DNA of 64,000 nt from Varanus komodoensis. Lineage: Eukaryota > Chordata > Lepidosauria > Squamata > Varanidae. The notes beneath the pieces are model-generated. The model saw only the letters and a list, made by a program, of their open reading frames with translations, ran no database searches and was not told the origin of the DNA. Below are positions 23,911 through 34,967 of the stretch, one piece after another. The stretch's first letter is position 1; each line of letters begins with the position of its first letter. The DNA lies in contig NW_025335641.1 of assembly GCF_004798865.1 (NCBI RefSeq), positions 13,371,015 through 13,435,014 on the forward strand, in the 5' to 3' direction. A program made the translations under genes and the position numbers.

Positions 23911-24030
23911 CGTAGATAGTTTGAAAATCCCCACCTGCTGCACACACGCATATTGAAAGGCAATGATGTTCCTTTCCCTTACGCTGTGTCAAGAACACAT
24001 TGTGTGATTGGATGTGCACAGACGGATGGT

Positions 24031-24235
24031 ATTTACATCCCACCTTTTTTCACTTTTCAAGGAACTCAAGGTGGCTTAGATAATTCTCCTCCTCTTCTCA
24101 ATATTGTCCTCAAAACAACCGTGTGAGGTAGGTTGGGCTGAGAGGCAGTGACTACCCCTAAGTCAGCCAGTGACCTCTATGGGCTGAGTGGGGACTAGAG
24201 CCCAGATTACCCAAGTTCCAGTGCCACACAGTGTA
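24031..24235 (-). mobile_element. tRNA-derived SINE with CORE-like body
   Basis: Reverse strand: acctgggtaatctgggctct, gtccccactcagcccatag, ggtcactggctgacttag, then aacctacctcacacggttgt and a tail with caccttgagttccttg. The family is the one seen at 55341 (intact) and at 27911, 38157, 43084 and 58300. The 5' tRNA head is eroded. Confidence 0.75.
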
Positions 24236-24639
24236 CGTAGTTCACACGTCTTCCCTATCCATGCAACCCGTTCTCTGCAGACATGCACATGGGCACCCAA
24301 ACAAGCAACATAACAAGATGATGGAGGTGGGGTGTTCATGCATACAGAGGTACATATATGAGCACCTGTTTTATGTCAGTCATTTATTTCCTTAGACCCA
24401 AGGACCAGAGACTAAAGACACACCCCTGCAATACAGTGTGGGACTGCATGTACCAAACCAAAGTGTTTAGAAGACATCACAGCAGATTACGAAGTTATAT
24501 ATTTCAGCCAACAAATCTTAAATGCATCACAGAAAAAAATAATTGGGGTCATTTCTAATTTTACTCATCAAAATGCCTCTCTAAATCATCCCTGCATGAA
24601 AATACTAGCAACCGAAGGACTGGTTTCTCCCATATCAAG

Positions 24640-25035
24640 CTCTCTGCACTTCAATCAGCACCAGAGGTCCTAGCTATGCCCCTGCCTTTAAGAACAACTC
24701 GGTGGCTGGCCATGAGGACTTGGCCCTTTGCAAGAGTGCCCCCTAAGCCCCACTTGTGGAATTTTGTCCCAACTGATGACCCCCAGGCACCATTATTATA
24801 GGCCTTCAAGTACACCCTGAGGACTAGTCTGTTTACTTTGCCCTGTAATTGAGTTAAAACTCTACCATTCTGCATTTAGTGTTGTCTGGCTTTAACTGTT
24901 CATTTTGATTTTATCATTCTTTTTCTTATCCCTATCATTGTTTTATTGTGTTTGTGCTTTTCAGTTTTGCTGCACACTGCCATGGGAGGGTTTATCCTGA
25001 AAAGAAGCTTATAAATCCTGTATAAATAATCAGTC
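24640..25035 (+). mobile_element. L2/CR1-type LINE 3' end, old
   Basis: ggctggccatgaggacttgg, ccacttgtggaattttgtcc, and a T-rich untranslated part ending tataaatcctgtataaataa resemble the C-terminal region and 3' end of the LINE type at 56690-57043. Diverged and without open frame. Confidence 0.5.
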
Positions 25036-25359
25036 CATAAAAATCAAAGCCATGTATGTTCTTAAATAAAACAGACCTGCCAGGAAGCCCAGAAATAGGA
25101 AAGATGAATGCTTTGTTATAATAATCCATTAAGCAAAAAGAGTGGCTTCTGTAGATTCTTCTACAAAGTCAGTATAAATCCTGTACATGGGCTGAATTTG
25201 TCCCTTTGGCATATTTCATTCAGAATATGATCCTCCATAATAGAGCATGCCTTTTCAGGGACAAGCAGATTCCCCAAGGAGCACTTCTTACGCTAAAGCA
25301 CACAGGATGAACAATCAATGCATTCTGACAATACTGAACGATAAGAAAGCTTTGCTTAC

Positions 25360-25404
25360 AGCTTCACCTGGGAGGCCTCTTGGTCCAACCTCTCCATCTT
25401 CTCC
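25360..25404 (-). CDS. COL11A1: COL11A1 exon 20, major helix
   Basis: 45 bp, five triplets GEDGEVGPRGLPGEA (human GEDGEIGPRGLPGEA). Donor GCT|gtaagc, acceptor gacag. The 45-bp size is the usual variant in which one triplet is missing from the 54-bp unit. Confidence 0.97.
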
Positions 25405-25474
25405 CTGTCATTATCATAACAAAATCAAAGGGTTAGTGTGGAATAAGTGCTTCTTTTAGATGTGAATGTATATG

Positions 25475-25508
25475 CAGAGAGAGGAGAGGGAGGGAGGGAG
25501 GGAGGGAG
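25475..25508. repeat. (GGGA)n microsatellite inside a 125-bp intron
   Basis: gagagggagggagggaggga and flanks; on the transcript strand TCCC repeats. It occupies a quarter of the short intron between exons 19 and 20, about 22 bp after the exon 19 donor. Confidence 0.9.
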
Positions 25509-25529
25509 AACCCCCTGTGAATAACATAC

Positions 25530-25583
25530 CCTCATTCCATCTTCACCAGGAGCACCAGGAGGTCCCTGTGGTCCACGATCTCC
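25530..25583 (-). CDS. COL11A1: COL11A1 exon 19, major helix
   Basis: 54 bp, six triplets GDRGPQGPPGAPGEDGMR (human GERGPQGPPGPPGDDGMR). Donor AGG|gtatgt, acceptor tccag. Only 125 bp of intron separate it from exon 20, and that intron contains a TCCC microsatellite. Confidence 0.97.
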
Positions 25584-27214
25584 CTGGAGATAACAGAAAC
25601 CACATTAAAATCATGCTTGGGAGAATTGTCATGATTTGGTGTGCAGATGCTCTTAAAAAAGAAGGATCCCAGCAAACACTTGAGCTTCGTGCTGGCAGGC
25701 CTTAACCTATCTGCAGTGAATGGATACAAATCAGCACAGTCTCTTTCATGTCACAGAGACTTCCATTCAAGACTGGATGTCAAGTATTGGCTGCAGTCCA
25801 ACACAGCCTTAGACATGCCGAAGCCCATTGAAATCAAGCTGAAGTGTGCCCAACTCTCTGCTTGACTGCAGCCAGCACTTGCTTGGCTTTCCAATGAACA
25901 AAGGGCAATATTGAAAACACTGAATGATTCATACACTTCCACATCTCCTGGTCCTGTTCATGGGCTGCCAGAAATGAAAGCGATTATATGGCTCAGCAAA
26001 AAAGTTAGCATTTTTGTGCATATATTAAAGGTGATTTACATGTACACATTCCTTGCTTGTTGACTGAAAAATCCAACAATGGCTTGTGTACATGAATGAG
26101 CCATTCTGGACCTCGCACTGCAGATTGAACCTTCTATGCCATTCAACATCATCTCCAATGCAATGTTTTTCAACAGAGACAGATCACACATGTTTGTCTA
26201 CCAGTTATTTGCCTGATTCGGACAAGAGGCCAAACCATAGTTGAGTGTGACAGGGATGGGGGAGAATCCCATTTAGCCCACATTTCTAAGAGGGTCAACC
26301 TAATTCATACTTCCTGGAATAATGTATAGATTGGAATGCGGTTTTCTTTCAGAATGTGCATTTCTACAAAATTTGTGATACAGTTCTTGGCTCAAAGATG
26401 TGTGAAAAGATTCAGGAAAGATTCATATACATAAATGTGTATTAGGAGAATGTGAATAAAATGCATATGTTAGGGAAAATTGCATCAAAAATAAATGCAA
26501 ATTTATCTTGGTGCATAGAATGCAGATTGGTGAGGAAATTAAAACCTACATAGACAGAATGGAAACAGCCTGATCAATCTAACTGTAACATTAGTTAGTT
26601 CCAAAGATGTGAACTTCAAACCATGGTTACTAAAGGTGGCTTGTTTAAAGTCACCCTAGTGGAGATTAACCACAGTTCCAGGTCGAGATGTCAAGGCAAG
26701 TTGTGACTAAGCAGAAATAGAAGTAAAAGGTTCTGAATTCCTGCTTCATCACTGTCGGAGTTGAAGAGGGGTTGGTAGAAGAACACAAGCCCAAGTCTAG
26801 CTGCTCCTCATGCTTGCTATGCTAATCTATGGTCCAGCGTGAAGCTCAAATACAACCATGAAATGCTGAGAAATGAGAGAAATTAAGCTTCACCTCCATG
26901 TGGACTACACAAGAAACTACACAAGCTACATTCTCTAGGTTATATTTCTCATCAGAGGAATCTTTGAATAAAATAGACAGGAAATGCATGTTTTCTGAGG
27001 AAATACATTCTAAAATATTTAACATATATTTAAATACATTCTAAAACTCTTAACACATTTTAATAGAAAGGCTAACACAGATGTTTAAAAATTGCACACT
27101 AATGTAGAAATGGGATAGAACATCCTTGTGAATGAACACAGGCAAAGTAGCCATGAACTGTAAATAGACTGCCCATCCCTACTTGAAATTGTACATATCC
27201 TGGAGTACCATCCA

Positions 27215-27380
27215 ATAGAGGTTCACTCAGAAGTAAGACCCATTTAGGTCAAAGATGCTTCTGTCCACATAAGTGGCTATAGGATTAGTACCAAGTCTAC
27301 AGTCTTACCCACACTTATCTGGAAGTCCTGTTGAACTAAATGGATTTAACTCCTGAACAAACATCCTCAGCAATGCACTG
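27215..27380. repeat. Copies of the short 'agtaagtc' repeat, diverged
   Basis: gaggttcactcagaagtaag, cccatttaggtc at 27220-27250, then cccacacttatctggaagtc, ctgttgaactaaatgga and cctcagcaatgcactgtaag at 27305-27385. Same words and order as the copy at 9045. Confidence 0.5.
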
Positions 27381-27910
27381 TAAGTTTCTTTGGAAAGAAA
27401 TCCCACCCCTAGAAATTCCCTCTAGTTCTTCGGTTACTTTTTACCTTCTGACTAAATAGCCATAATGCATGGTGGCAGTAGCAAATGGCTAGACTATCTG
27501 ACAATGACTGAAATCTCCAAGTACCCCAATTTATCTCTATTCTTTTGATAATTAAAAACCACATATAGCCGAATGTAGGGCAGATTCAGTAGGAGGTTGT
27601 AAGCTTTAAGACTGTCTTCAGGCCGTCTCTAAACATCCGTCTGCAGCAATTTTTAAGCTGTATATTAGGATGCTCAATCATTTTTATGGGATGTTATGCT
27701 CACTGTCTTTTAGTTAATGAAGAGTTCTGATTACGGCTCCAGATGGTGATTGTGGTGGTGGTTGCGGTGGCAGTGGTGGTGTGGTGTGTGTACATATGTG
27801 TAATACTTAGAAGAATGCTCACTTTTCTAATTTGTGTGGCTCCATCAAGGCAACCTATTTATGATGACACTGGCTGCTTTATCAGATGCTTGAACTGTTA
27901 TTTCTCTATT

Positions 27911-28135
27911 TACTTATTTGCATGCCTGTTACACTGTCTTTCCTCCAAGGAGCCTAGGGTGGTGCGCATGATCTACCTCCTTTCCTCTCCATTTTATCTG
28001 CACAAGAAGCTTGTAAGGTAGGATAGAATGAGAGTCAGTGACTGGCCCAAAGTCACCCAGTGGGCTTGGCTAAGTGGGGGCTAGAACCTGGATCTTCCCT
28101 GTCCCATCCATCAAACTAACCACTACATCTCACTG
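27911..28135 (-). mobile_element. CORE-like tRNA SINE
   Basis: Reverse strand begins cagtgagatgtagtggttag (A-box gtagtggttag), then gatccaggttctagccccca (B-box), and continues tgggtgactttgggccagtc, a run near ctaccttacaagcttcttgt, and a 3' end ccctaggctccttggaggaa. Nearly full length, moderately diverged. Confidence 0.8.
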
Positions 28136-28694
28136 ATTCTAAGTTGGCATAGACAGACACACATGGGCATACAGGAAACAGAAAAGGTAACAATCAAATG
28201 GCAAGGGAACATAAAATATATAGCTTAAATAACCAGGTCTTCTGCACATGTGAGTGCACTACTTTCCCCTACTTTCTATGGCTTTAGTGTCCCCAGTGAC
28301 CTCAGTCATTGGGAATTAAGTATGCTCTTATATACACAGATCTCTCTGTGCGTATAAGGCCCATAAACAGTTCTGAAACTGGCAGGGAGAGGGAGAGAGA
28401 ATATACCCACATATATACCAAAAGTGCATACTCAAGTAGAAAGCCATGTGATTTTGTACATGGGTGTTTTCACATCCAATACCTTGCAATATTTCATTAC
28501 ATAAGTCCGAACCTAACTTTTCCACTAAATGCTGTATTATGCATGGGCCTTTAGTTTAAAATCTGGTATTTGATTTCAGCTGAACTGGAAACTTTTTGGC
28601 TTTCATAAAATCCTGATTGTCATGCTTTAACATTTGGAAAGCTCTGGTTTAAAAATAACTGCATCATGAGTCTGCAGAAATGTGATAGAAGCCC

Positions 28695-28765
28695 ACAAAG
28701 TATTATTAGAGTATTATTGTTATACTATTATTAGAGTATTATTATTAGTAGTAGTAGTATTCTAA
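28695..28765. repeat. ATT/AGT simple repeat
   Basis: Repeated tattattagagtattattg and attagtagtagtagtattc. No other meaning seen. Confidence 0.8.
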
Positions 28766-29506
28766 GATTATTAGAGCATTAGCATTACTGCAAAGTAATA
28801 TACAAATCTGCAACCATGAACTCTAATAAGAGACATGATGGCAGTACCCATGCTCTTGAGAAAGAGCAAAAGAGTCAGTTGCTTTCCTCATGCACCTAGA
28901 GGTCAGAAAAATTGCTAACTCAGCCATACAGGATTACACAAAGGCAGGGATTCTTTGGCTCTGTAACAACTTGTAAATGTTTACTCAGCCATAGAGTAAT
29001 ATGGAGCATAGAACATTGCATGTGCTCCATTAGTGCTTAATGTACAGTGCCCTCTGCTGGCCACACACATCATTGATCTGACCTTCAATAAACTACATAT
29101 ATTACTATTCCATTTTTATGCGTGTTTTTAGTCCATGGAGACACTGCAATAAGCTTCCTTGTTAAATGTCTAGTGCATGAATAGAGCCAGTGGTACGGAC
29201 AATCTCTAGAACTACTTATGAAGCATAATATACTTTGTGAAATCAACCTGGAATCCCATTCGAGTTATAACACATTTCCTTCCCTCTTTTATTGATATTC
29301 TATCAAACAGTTACTGGGATAGATTTTTCCCTATGAAAATAGTCTTCCGGTAGGAGGAACCAGTTTGCCAAATAGAAGCTTCTCTTTGTCCAAAGCCTTA
29401 CTTTCTTTCAGTGTGCATGGAGCATGATTCCGTACACCACTTTGCACAATGCACTATATTTTTGTTTATAATGATACACAATGTGACAATAATGCAGCTT
29501 CTAATT

Positions 29507-29841
29507 GGCTGGGTTCAACATGTGGTTTCCACAGTGCAGGTATTTGCCTGGATGTATTTGACAGGGGATCAAATGGTTTCTATCGTAGCATGGTTTCCAC
29601 CTTCTTTGCTCTGCCCCCACTCCCTGTTGTTGGTATGTATCCCATCAGCAACCACACATGAAATTCAATGACATGTCTTTTAGCTGGAGCAGCTCCTGTA
29701 ACGACTCCTATATTCAGGGAACTCTGAGGAAACTGCATGTGAGGACTGTGGAAACCATGATCCCAAGTTTGAATGACCACAGAAACCACAGTAAAGCAAG
29801 GAAACAGACTGTTGTTTCTTACTGTGGTTTCTGAAAGCCAA
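29507..29841. repeat. Possible nonautonomous DNA element
   Basis: The 13-mer tggtttccacagt (29523-29535) is repeated as its exact reverse complement at 29745-29757, and further imperfect inverted words (ggtttctgaaag) lie near 29830. The left word ggctgggttcaacatgtgg resembles the end of the 34709-34967 element. Weakly supported. Confidence 0.35.
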
Positions 29842-29929
29842 ATGTACTATGCCTAAATATCATAACTGGATTCAGGAAATGCAACAGACAATCTCACACA
29901 AGAAACAACATAGAAGCAGAGTGAGGCAG

Positions 29930-30125
29930 AAGGAGCCTCCTAAGCCATCTAATCTGACCTACCATGTGCATGTCCAGCCTATCCTTGAACAACCTCACCA
30001 ATGGGGTTTCAACCACCTCCTGTGGCTGAGAAACAACCATGGCTTCTTATGGTGTTCAAAGCTACCCATTAGGAATATCTTCTCTCTAAGAATTAACCCC
30101 ATTTCCTTGCTAGGCATTCTGTAGT
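29930..30125 (-). mobile_element. CR1-like LINE 3' fragment, old
   Basis: The plus strand has catgtccagcctatccttga, then tttcaaccacctcctgtgg, aggaatatcttctctctaag, ttaaccccatttccttgc. This is the antisense of the CR1 3' region known in reptiles and birds, in decayed form. Confidence 0.5.
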
Positions 30126-30370
30126 GAGGCTTCGTATCTCTGCATCAGGTAACATACTCACCTGAATCCACACAAGTGATAACATACATTGATTGTAAAC
30201 ATAAGTATAACCTAAGTTGATGGTATTTTCACAAACAAGAAACATTATGCAGGTTTGCCATGACAAAGGTGTGGAAAATATTGTTATTGCTATGGACAAC
30301 ACATTCAGTTGCAATTGTAGAACAGTCACATTTTTACAGATTTTCAGATAAATATGCAATGTTTCCTTAC

Positions 30371-30424
30371 CCTGTGACCTTTTTCACCAGGTAGACCAGG
30401 GAGGCCGTCAAAACCCCTGTCACC
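30371..30424 (-). CDS. COL11A1: COL11A1 exon 18, major helix
   Basis: 54 bp, six triplets GDRGFDGLPGLPGEKGHR (human GDRGFDGLPGLPGDKGHR; one conservative change). The KGHR motif is found at this place across fibrillar collagens; a Lys of this type is the helix cross-link site opposite telopeptides. Donor AGG|gtaagg, acceptor attag. Confidence 0.97.
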
Positions 30425-31117
30425 CTAATAAGGGGGGGAAAATACTATGTTCAGTAATTCGTTGTTGCATTTTGTAAGCATTTCAACAAACTTCAGGGGC
30501 ACCAGTGTAAGCCTCTTCTATGCATGGATATTTTGGCCCTGTTGAAGCTGCACGCCTCTGAATTTGGAGCCTGTTATTTCTATGCCTCTGCCAAAAAGTG
30601 TCCTCCACCTTCAAAGGATAGCACTTTCTAAAGCCTTTAGTGGGCGTAGGATAAATGCTCATAAGCAGAGGGTAAGTTTCTTCTCTCTCCTTTAAACTAA
30701 CACCCTCCATGTACACCACTTCATTTCCGAACAGATGCCCAATGGGAATGGCAACATGTAGTGAGGTAACCTCATTCCTAGGGCAGTTTACAGGCAAAAA
30801 GGGTACCAGGGGGGCAGCCAACTCTTCTCTCCACAGATGTCCTCCATTTGACAAGGTCTGCTGACCATGGATCATTCACCAGGTAGCTGCAACAGCTTAT
30901 ATAAAAATGTAGCAATAGTCAGCACTGAAGCTTTAAGAGCAAAGCTATATAAACATTTCACTACAATCGATCATTTGCCATTCCTTCCAAATACAGCCCA
31001 GCAAAGTCATCTAGATTCAACCACATGTGCAAGTCTGGAATGGAAATGCTTGGTTCCTAATTGAAGCACATCTGGAAAACACTCCAGCTGTAAAGCACTT
31101 CCAGTATGTTTACTAAC
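30425..31117 (-). other. COL11A1: COL11A1 intron 17 (693 bp)
   Basis: No repeat or exon recognised. A 130-codon minus frame (30483-30875) looks like chance. Confidence 0.85.
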
Positions 31118-31171
31118 CTTGGAGCCAGGTTCCCCTGGCATTCCTCTTGCTCCATCTGCACCTGGACGACC
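31118..31171 (-). CDS. COL11A1: COL11A1 exon 17, major helix
   Basis: 54 bp, six triplets GRPGADGARGMPGEPGSK (human GRPGADGGRGMPGEPGAK). The donor AAG|gttagt has T at +3, the only exon here with a pyrimidine at that place, but keeps +5 G. Acceptor gttag. Confidence 0.97.
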
Positions 31172-31294
31172 CTAACAAAATTAAAAGGCAGCTGTTTAAT
31201 ACCAAATGCAAAGGGTTAAAAGCAAATTTGCTGCAATTCTGGAATTCCTGTCCCTCTACCAAATGTGAGCTGCATTGAAGAACTCAATACTTAC

Positions 31295-31348
31295 TCTTTT
31301 CCCAGGTTTTCCAGGAAGGCCAGCAGGACCTTGTATACCTCGAGGGCC
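31295..31348 (-). CDS. COL11A1: COL11A1 exon 16, major helix
   Basis: 54 bp, six triplets GPRGIQGPAGLPGKPGKR (human GPRGVQGPPGPTGKPGKR). It ends in a basic KPGKR patch. Donor AGA|gtaagt, acceptor ttcag. A 123-bp intron separates it from exon 17. Confidence 0.97.
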
Positions 31349-32302
31349 CTGAAAGAAAGGGAGATATATTGATTAGCACCACTGAAGAGACATCAAGAAC
31401 TACAGAGCCCATCACTCCAGAGCTATAGTTACAGAAGGAGCTGTCGTCAACAGCCCAACTTTGTGACATGCATGGAAGAATGATGTATGGAAAAATCCAA
31501 GTGAGGTACAAAGATAGGCATGGCTACAATCCTAGCCAATAATCCTAATCCTACCCCTCACCCTAATCCTGAACTCAATAGGATGTATTTTGACATATCT
31601 TTTGAAGTAGAAATATATAGGACTGCACTGTTGATCTCCTGTCATTTAATATGGTGGCAAACACCAACAAAACTTGATTTGATGGATCTGTTATCCAGAG
31701 ATTTGTTTCCAATCCAGCCAGACAAAATCAGATAGGAAGCTGGTGTTTAGAATAAGGAGCAACCTTAAGATCTGTGACAATGGAGAACTGTGCTCACAGA
31801 GGCAAAAATATCAGATATGTGTGTATGGAAAGTTCCCACATCCCTAATTCTCGGGAACCAAAGAAACAAGTCCTGCCCATTAAATATTAACAGGTATTAA
31901 CAATCCCATTTATAAATTGTATAGATGTAACATTTAAAAGTAAAAAAAAAATTGTTTTAATTTTTAATTTATTTAAATGTCAAATCTATAAGATCGGAGG
32001 CACTATTGATGGCCATTTTGCTTCCTTGCTTTTGGCGTATTGTATTATGCAGGTTGTATCACCTGCCTATTGGTTGATTTAGAAATGGCTGTTCTAAACA
32101 TGTACCAGGTGAACAAGTTTTGAAACATCTGTCTTAAGGGAAAATTCACTCAGCTACTGGGCTTACAGTAACCAGCTGAAACAGCTGCAGCCAATATCCG
32201 AATTAGGGCTTTCCCATGCCAAAACAAATCCATATTTTGTGTGTGTGTGTACTTGTTGGTGGTGGCAGCAATAGTGATCTATCATGTAAAAAAGAGACTT
32301 AC
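31349..32302 (-). other. COL11A1: COL11A1 intron 15 (954 bp)
   Basis: Unclassified, AT-rich, with a run of aatcctaatccta type at 31540-31568 and a short GT run near 32239. No exon. Confidence 0.85.
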
Positions 32303-32356
32303 CTGAGGACCTGGGTCACCAATGTCACCTTTGGCACCTGAAGCACCGGGACCACC
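32303..32356 (-). CDS. COL11A1: COL11A1 exon 15, major helix
   Basis: 54 bp, six triplets GGPGASGAKGDIGDPGPQ (human GGPGSSGAKGESGDPGPQ). Donor CAG|gtaagt, acceptor gacag. It is preceded in the transcript by a 4.4-kb intron that carries the 34211-34394 foldback. Confidence 0.97.
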
Positions 32357-34210
32357 CTGTCAGACAAAAGCAAAGCAGCTGTTTTAGCTCAAACAAAATC
32401 ACATTTTAACAGCAGGAGACCTAATACGTTGGTGTTACTGATTATAATCATGTGGGAAGTGTTCATGGTAAACCAAGAATTTAATTGGTAACAACTTGAT
32501 GGACTAATGATCCTACTGAGTGCATACCAGCTAACATCCAGAACTTAATATTTGATCGATGAGAAAATAAACACTTTGAGATGCTGCTCAACCCACGTCT
32601 AGTTCCAGCAATAAATTGGGATTTCAATCTTTATGTCAATCACTCAAACAGCTTTCTGAATGTTTGACAACAATCCCAGAAAATCTCCATTTAGCTCTTT
32701 CCTGCTACATCCTCCCCCATTCCCCTTCTCCAAGCCAAGAGGGAATCTTTTAGCCTAGAGAAATGAAGAACCAAAGCAAATCTTATCTTGAGAAACGAAG
32801 GACTGATTGCAAACAGCAAAAGGTTACCATCAACACAGAAGGAACCTTGTAAGGCTCATTGGTTGCAAATGATGTGTGGAAAGTCATTTCCTGTTTTGAC
32901 TCATGGAGCTTGCAGTCAAACAACATGGTCCCCAGTGGGAAAAGATGTTTCGTGTGCTGTTTCTCTCTGCAGAGAGGTCTCATGCCATGCCCCATGTAAA
33001 CAAGAGCTCTCTCCTGCCTGCTATTCCCTCTGCTTCCCAGGGTGAGGGTTGGAGGAGAAAGGAGAGTTGGAGCAGTAAGGCAGAAGAAGAGCTGAGCTGC
33101 AAGCCCAGTCCTGGCCAAAAGCAGTCTGGCTGCTGCAAGGTCAAAACCTAAGAATAACCCCACCCTTTCGGGTTCTTGAAAGGGCACATAAGTAAGACCT
33201 GGATTTCCAGAAATGCAGTCCTGAAAGGGTATGTAATACTTGCAACATTCACTTAGAAAGATACTCCTTGAATAGTGTCTTATAGCATATTGCAATGAGT
33301 ATTGAGGGTGAAAATAAAAATGTACAAAATGTGCAAAAAACGAACCGAAACATCCTGTTTTGTTGCTATTCTCAATCAGAACAGCTGGATTTCTGCAGCC
33401 TCCTAGTGGCTTAAGTGGAAAACAGCTAAGATAATGCAGCTTCTTTACTACATTTTTCATAGATCCCCTGACTCATATTAAGCCTGATGGGAGATTTGGG
33501 CTGTGGCTTTTAGCACATCTGCTTAGAAACAGATTCTACTGAAATCAAGAGAACGTATGTCTGAATGGATAAATGTGTTTGGGATGAAAGTATTAAAAAT
33601 AATGTAATTAGATTTGAGTGAAATAGTCTGCACTGTCTGTGACCTTCACAGCAAATCTGATGGTCTTGCACAATCTCTGACCATCACAGCAAAAATTAGC
33701 TTCAAACTATGGCTCATTAGGGGTTCAAAGGATCTCCTGCTTTTGCCTAACTAGCACTGTAAAATGCGCTCAGGATCAAATTCTTCATCCTACACAGCTG
33801 GTAGGTGGCATTTAACTCGGGGATCCTTCATGGTGCTTGGATCGACTTTGAATTCACCGCTGAAATAGAACTCCAGTGATGTCTTACTCTGAAGAAGAAA
33901 TTTATGATTGGTTGAAAGCATCAAGTTCTACTTCTAAAATGATGCCAGGGCAGGGAAGCTGCCACTTGGTGCTCATTGAGACTGGTTTCAGTGGTGGAGG
34001 ACAGAAAGGTGACAGTTGCATGTTCCCTTGCACTGCCAGAGGTCTTCAGGTAGGTTCTACCTGTTTCCAGCAGTTGTTCATAAGTCTGCCCCGAGGGACT
34101 ATGACTGAAGGACCAAGAGAAGTTTTGTTTCTCCCTGCTCCAACAAATGCATCTGGATAGTATAGAGCTGTGTAGGTATAGGACTAATGACAGAGCCAAG
34201 AGATGTGATA

Positions 34211-34394
34211 GCTACAAAATGACTGGGGCAGGGAAAAACTGATGACATAGCTTCATTTCACCATCAGCAGACCATAGATTTTAAAGCACTGCCACCAAGG
34301 GATTGGGGAAAGAGAAGTTACACATTTTGCTGTTGATAAAATGAAGCTATGTTGTCTGTTTTTATCCTGCCCCAGTCATTTTGGTTGATGTAGC
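34211..34394. repeat. 184-bp foldback (hairpin-forming inverted repeat)
   Basis: The left arm 34211-34270 and the right arm 34330-34394 are reverse complements. Two blocks are perfect: aaaatgactggggcagg (34216-34232 with 34366-34382) and acatagcttcattt (34245-34258 with 34339-34352); outer ends gctac/gtagc also pair. The spacer is 59 bp. It looks like a small foldback transposon or MITE and, as it lies in a transcribed intron, its RNA could form a long hairpin. Confidence 0.85.
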
Positions 34395-34708
34395 AAGTGT
34401 AGCAAATATGAATTCAAAGCTAAACCAGACTACCTTCTTAGGCATCCCTCTTTTCCTTGGAAGAAAGAAGGGGCTCTGTCACTCTGCTCATGTTCTACCT
34501 TCTGATGCAAAGCTTTTGAGTTAAAGCCAGAAAAAGACAGAACCTAATACTATTTTTTATCTACAATGGTGATCCCACCTGAAAATTAGTAGAATTTGCC
34601 CAGCCTACAGAATTATTCCAATCTTCTAATCTTTGCTTTCATGTCATTCAATTGACCAAAAAAGGGAGTGGTGGTCAAACTTTCATCCCAATATTATTAT
34701 CTTCATTT

Positions 34709-34967
34709 CACTGGTTGGGTTCAGACAACACTTAGCAGTTGAGCATGGGTTGTCATTGAACCATTGCTTAATATTAAATTTTGGGTTACTGTGTGTAGTT
34801 GGAACCCAGCTATGGTAACAAACCAATGTTTGTTAAGCACAAACGACCCACAGTACACAAACTATCAACAAAGCATGGGTTCTCTTCATAGATTCAGACA
34901 GCACAGTAGCTCACTTTGCGACAATAATCTATGATTCAACCACAACCCATATTCAACCCAGCCACTG
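34709..34967. mobile_element. hAT-like nonautonomous DNA transposon (MITE), tentative
   Basis: The left end cactggttgggttcagacaa and the right end, read in reverse, cagtggctgggttgaatat, form imperfect terminal inverted repeats of about 17 bp. Interior words (catgggttgtc, attcagacagcac) are of the kind common in lizard hAT-derived MITEs. No transposase; no clear target duplication seen. Confidence 0.45.

Larger units (their letters stand above)
20787..25359 (-). other. COL11A1: COL11A1 intron 20 (4573 bp)
   Basis: Repeat-rich: an L2/CR1-type LINE fragment on the minus strand (about 21360-22060), a 5S-rRNA-like SINE fragment (23795-23910), a CORE-like tRNA SINE (24031-24235) and an L2/CR1-type 3' end on the plus strand (24640-25035). 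The part 22400-23250 may also be old repeat but is not classified. Confidence 0.8.
25584..30370 (-). other. COL11A1: COL11A1 intron 18 (4787 bp)
   Basis: Contains copies of the short 'agtaagtc' repeat (27215-27380), a CORE-like SINE (27911-28135), an ATT/AGT simple repeat (28695-28765), a possible small inverted-repeat element (29507-29841) and a CR1-like fragment (29930-30125). No exon. Confidence 0.8.

Noticed and set aside
32783-33460. 225-codon minus-strand open frame
   Set aside because: Same strand as COL11A1 but between exons 14 and 15, where no exon exists in the recalled human order. The sequence has no collagen or other domain, and overlapping plus-strand frames suggest chance.
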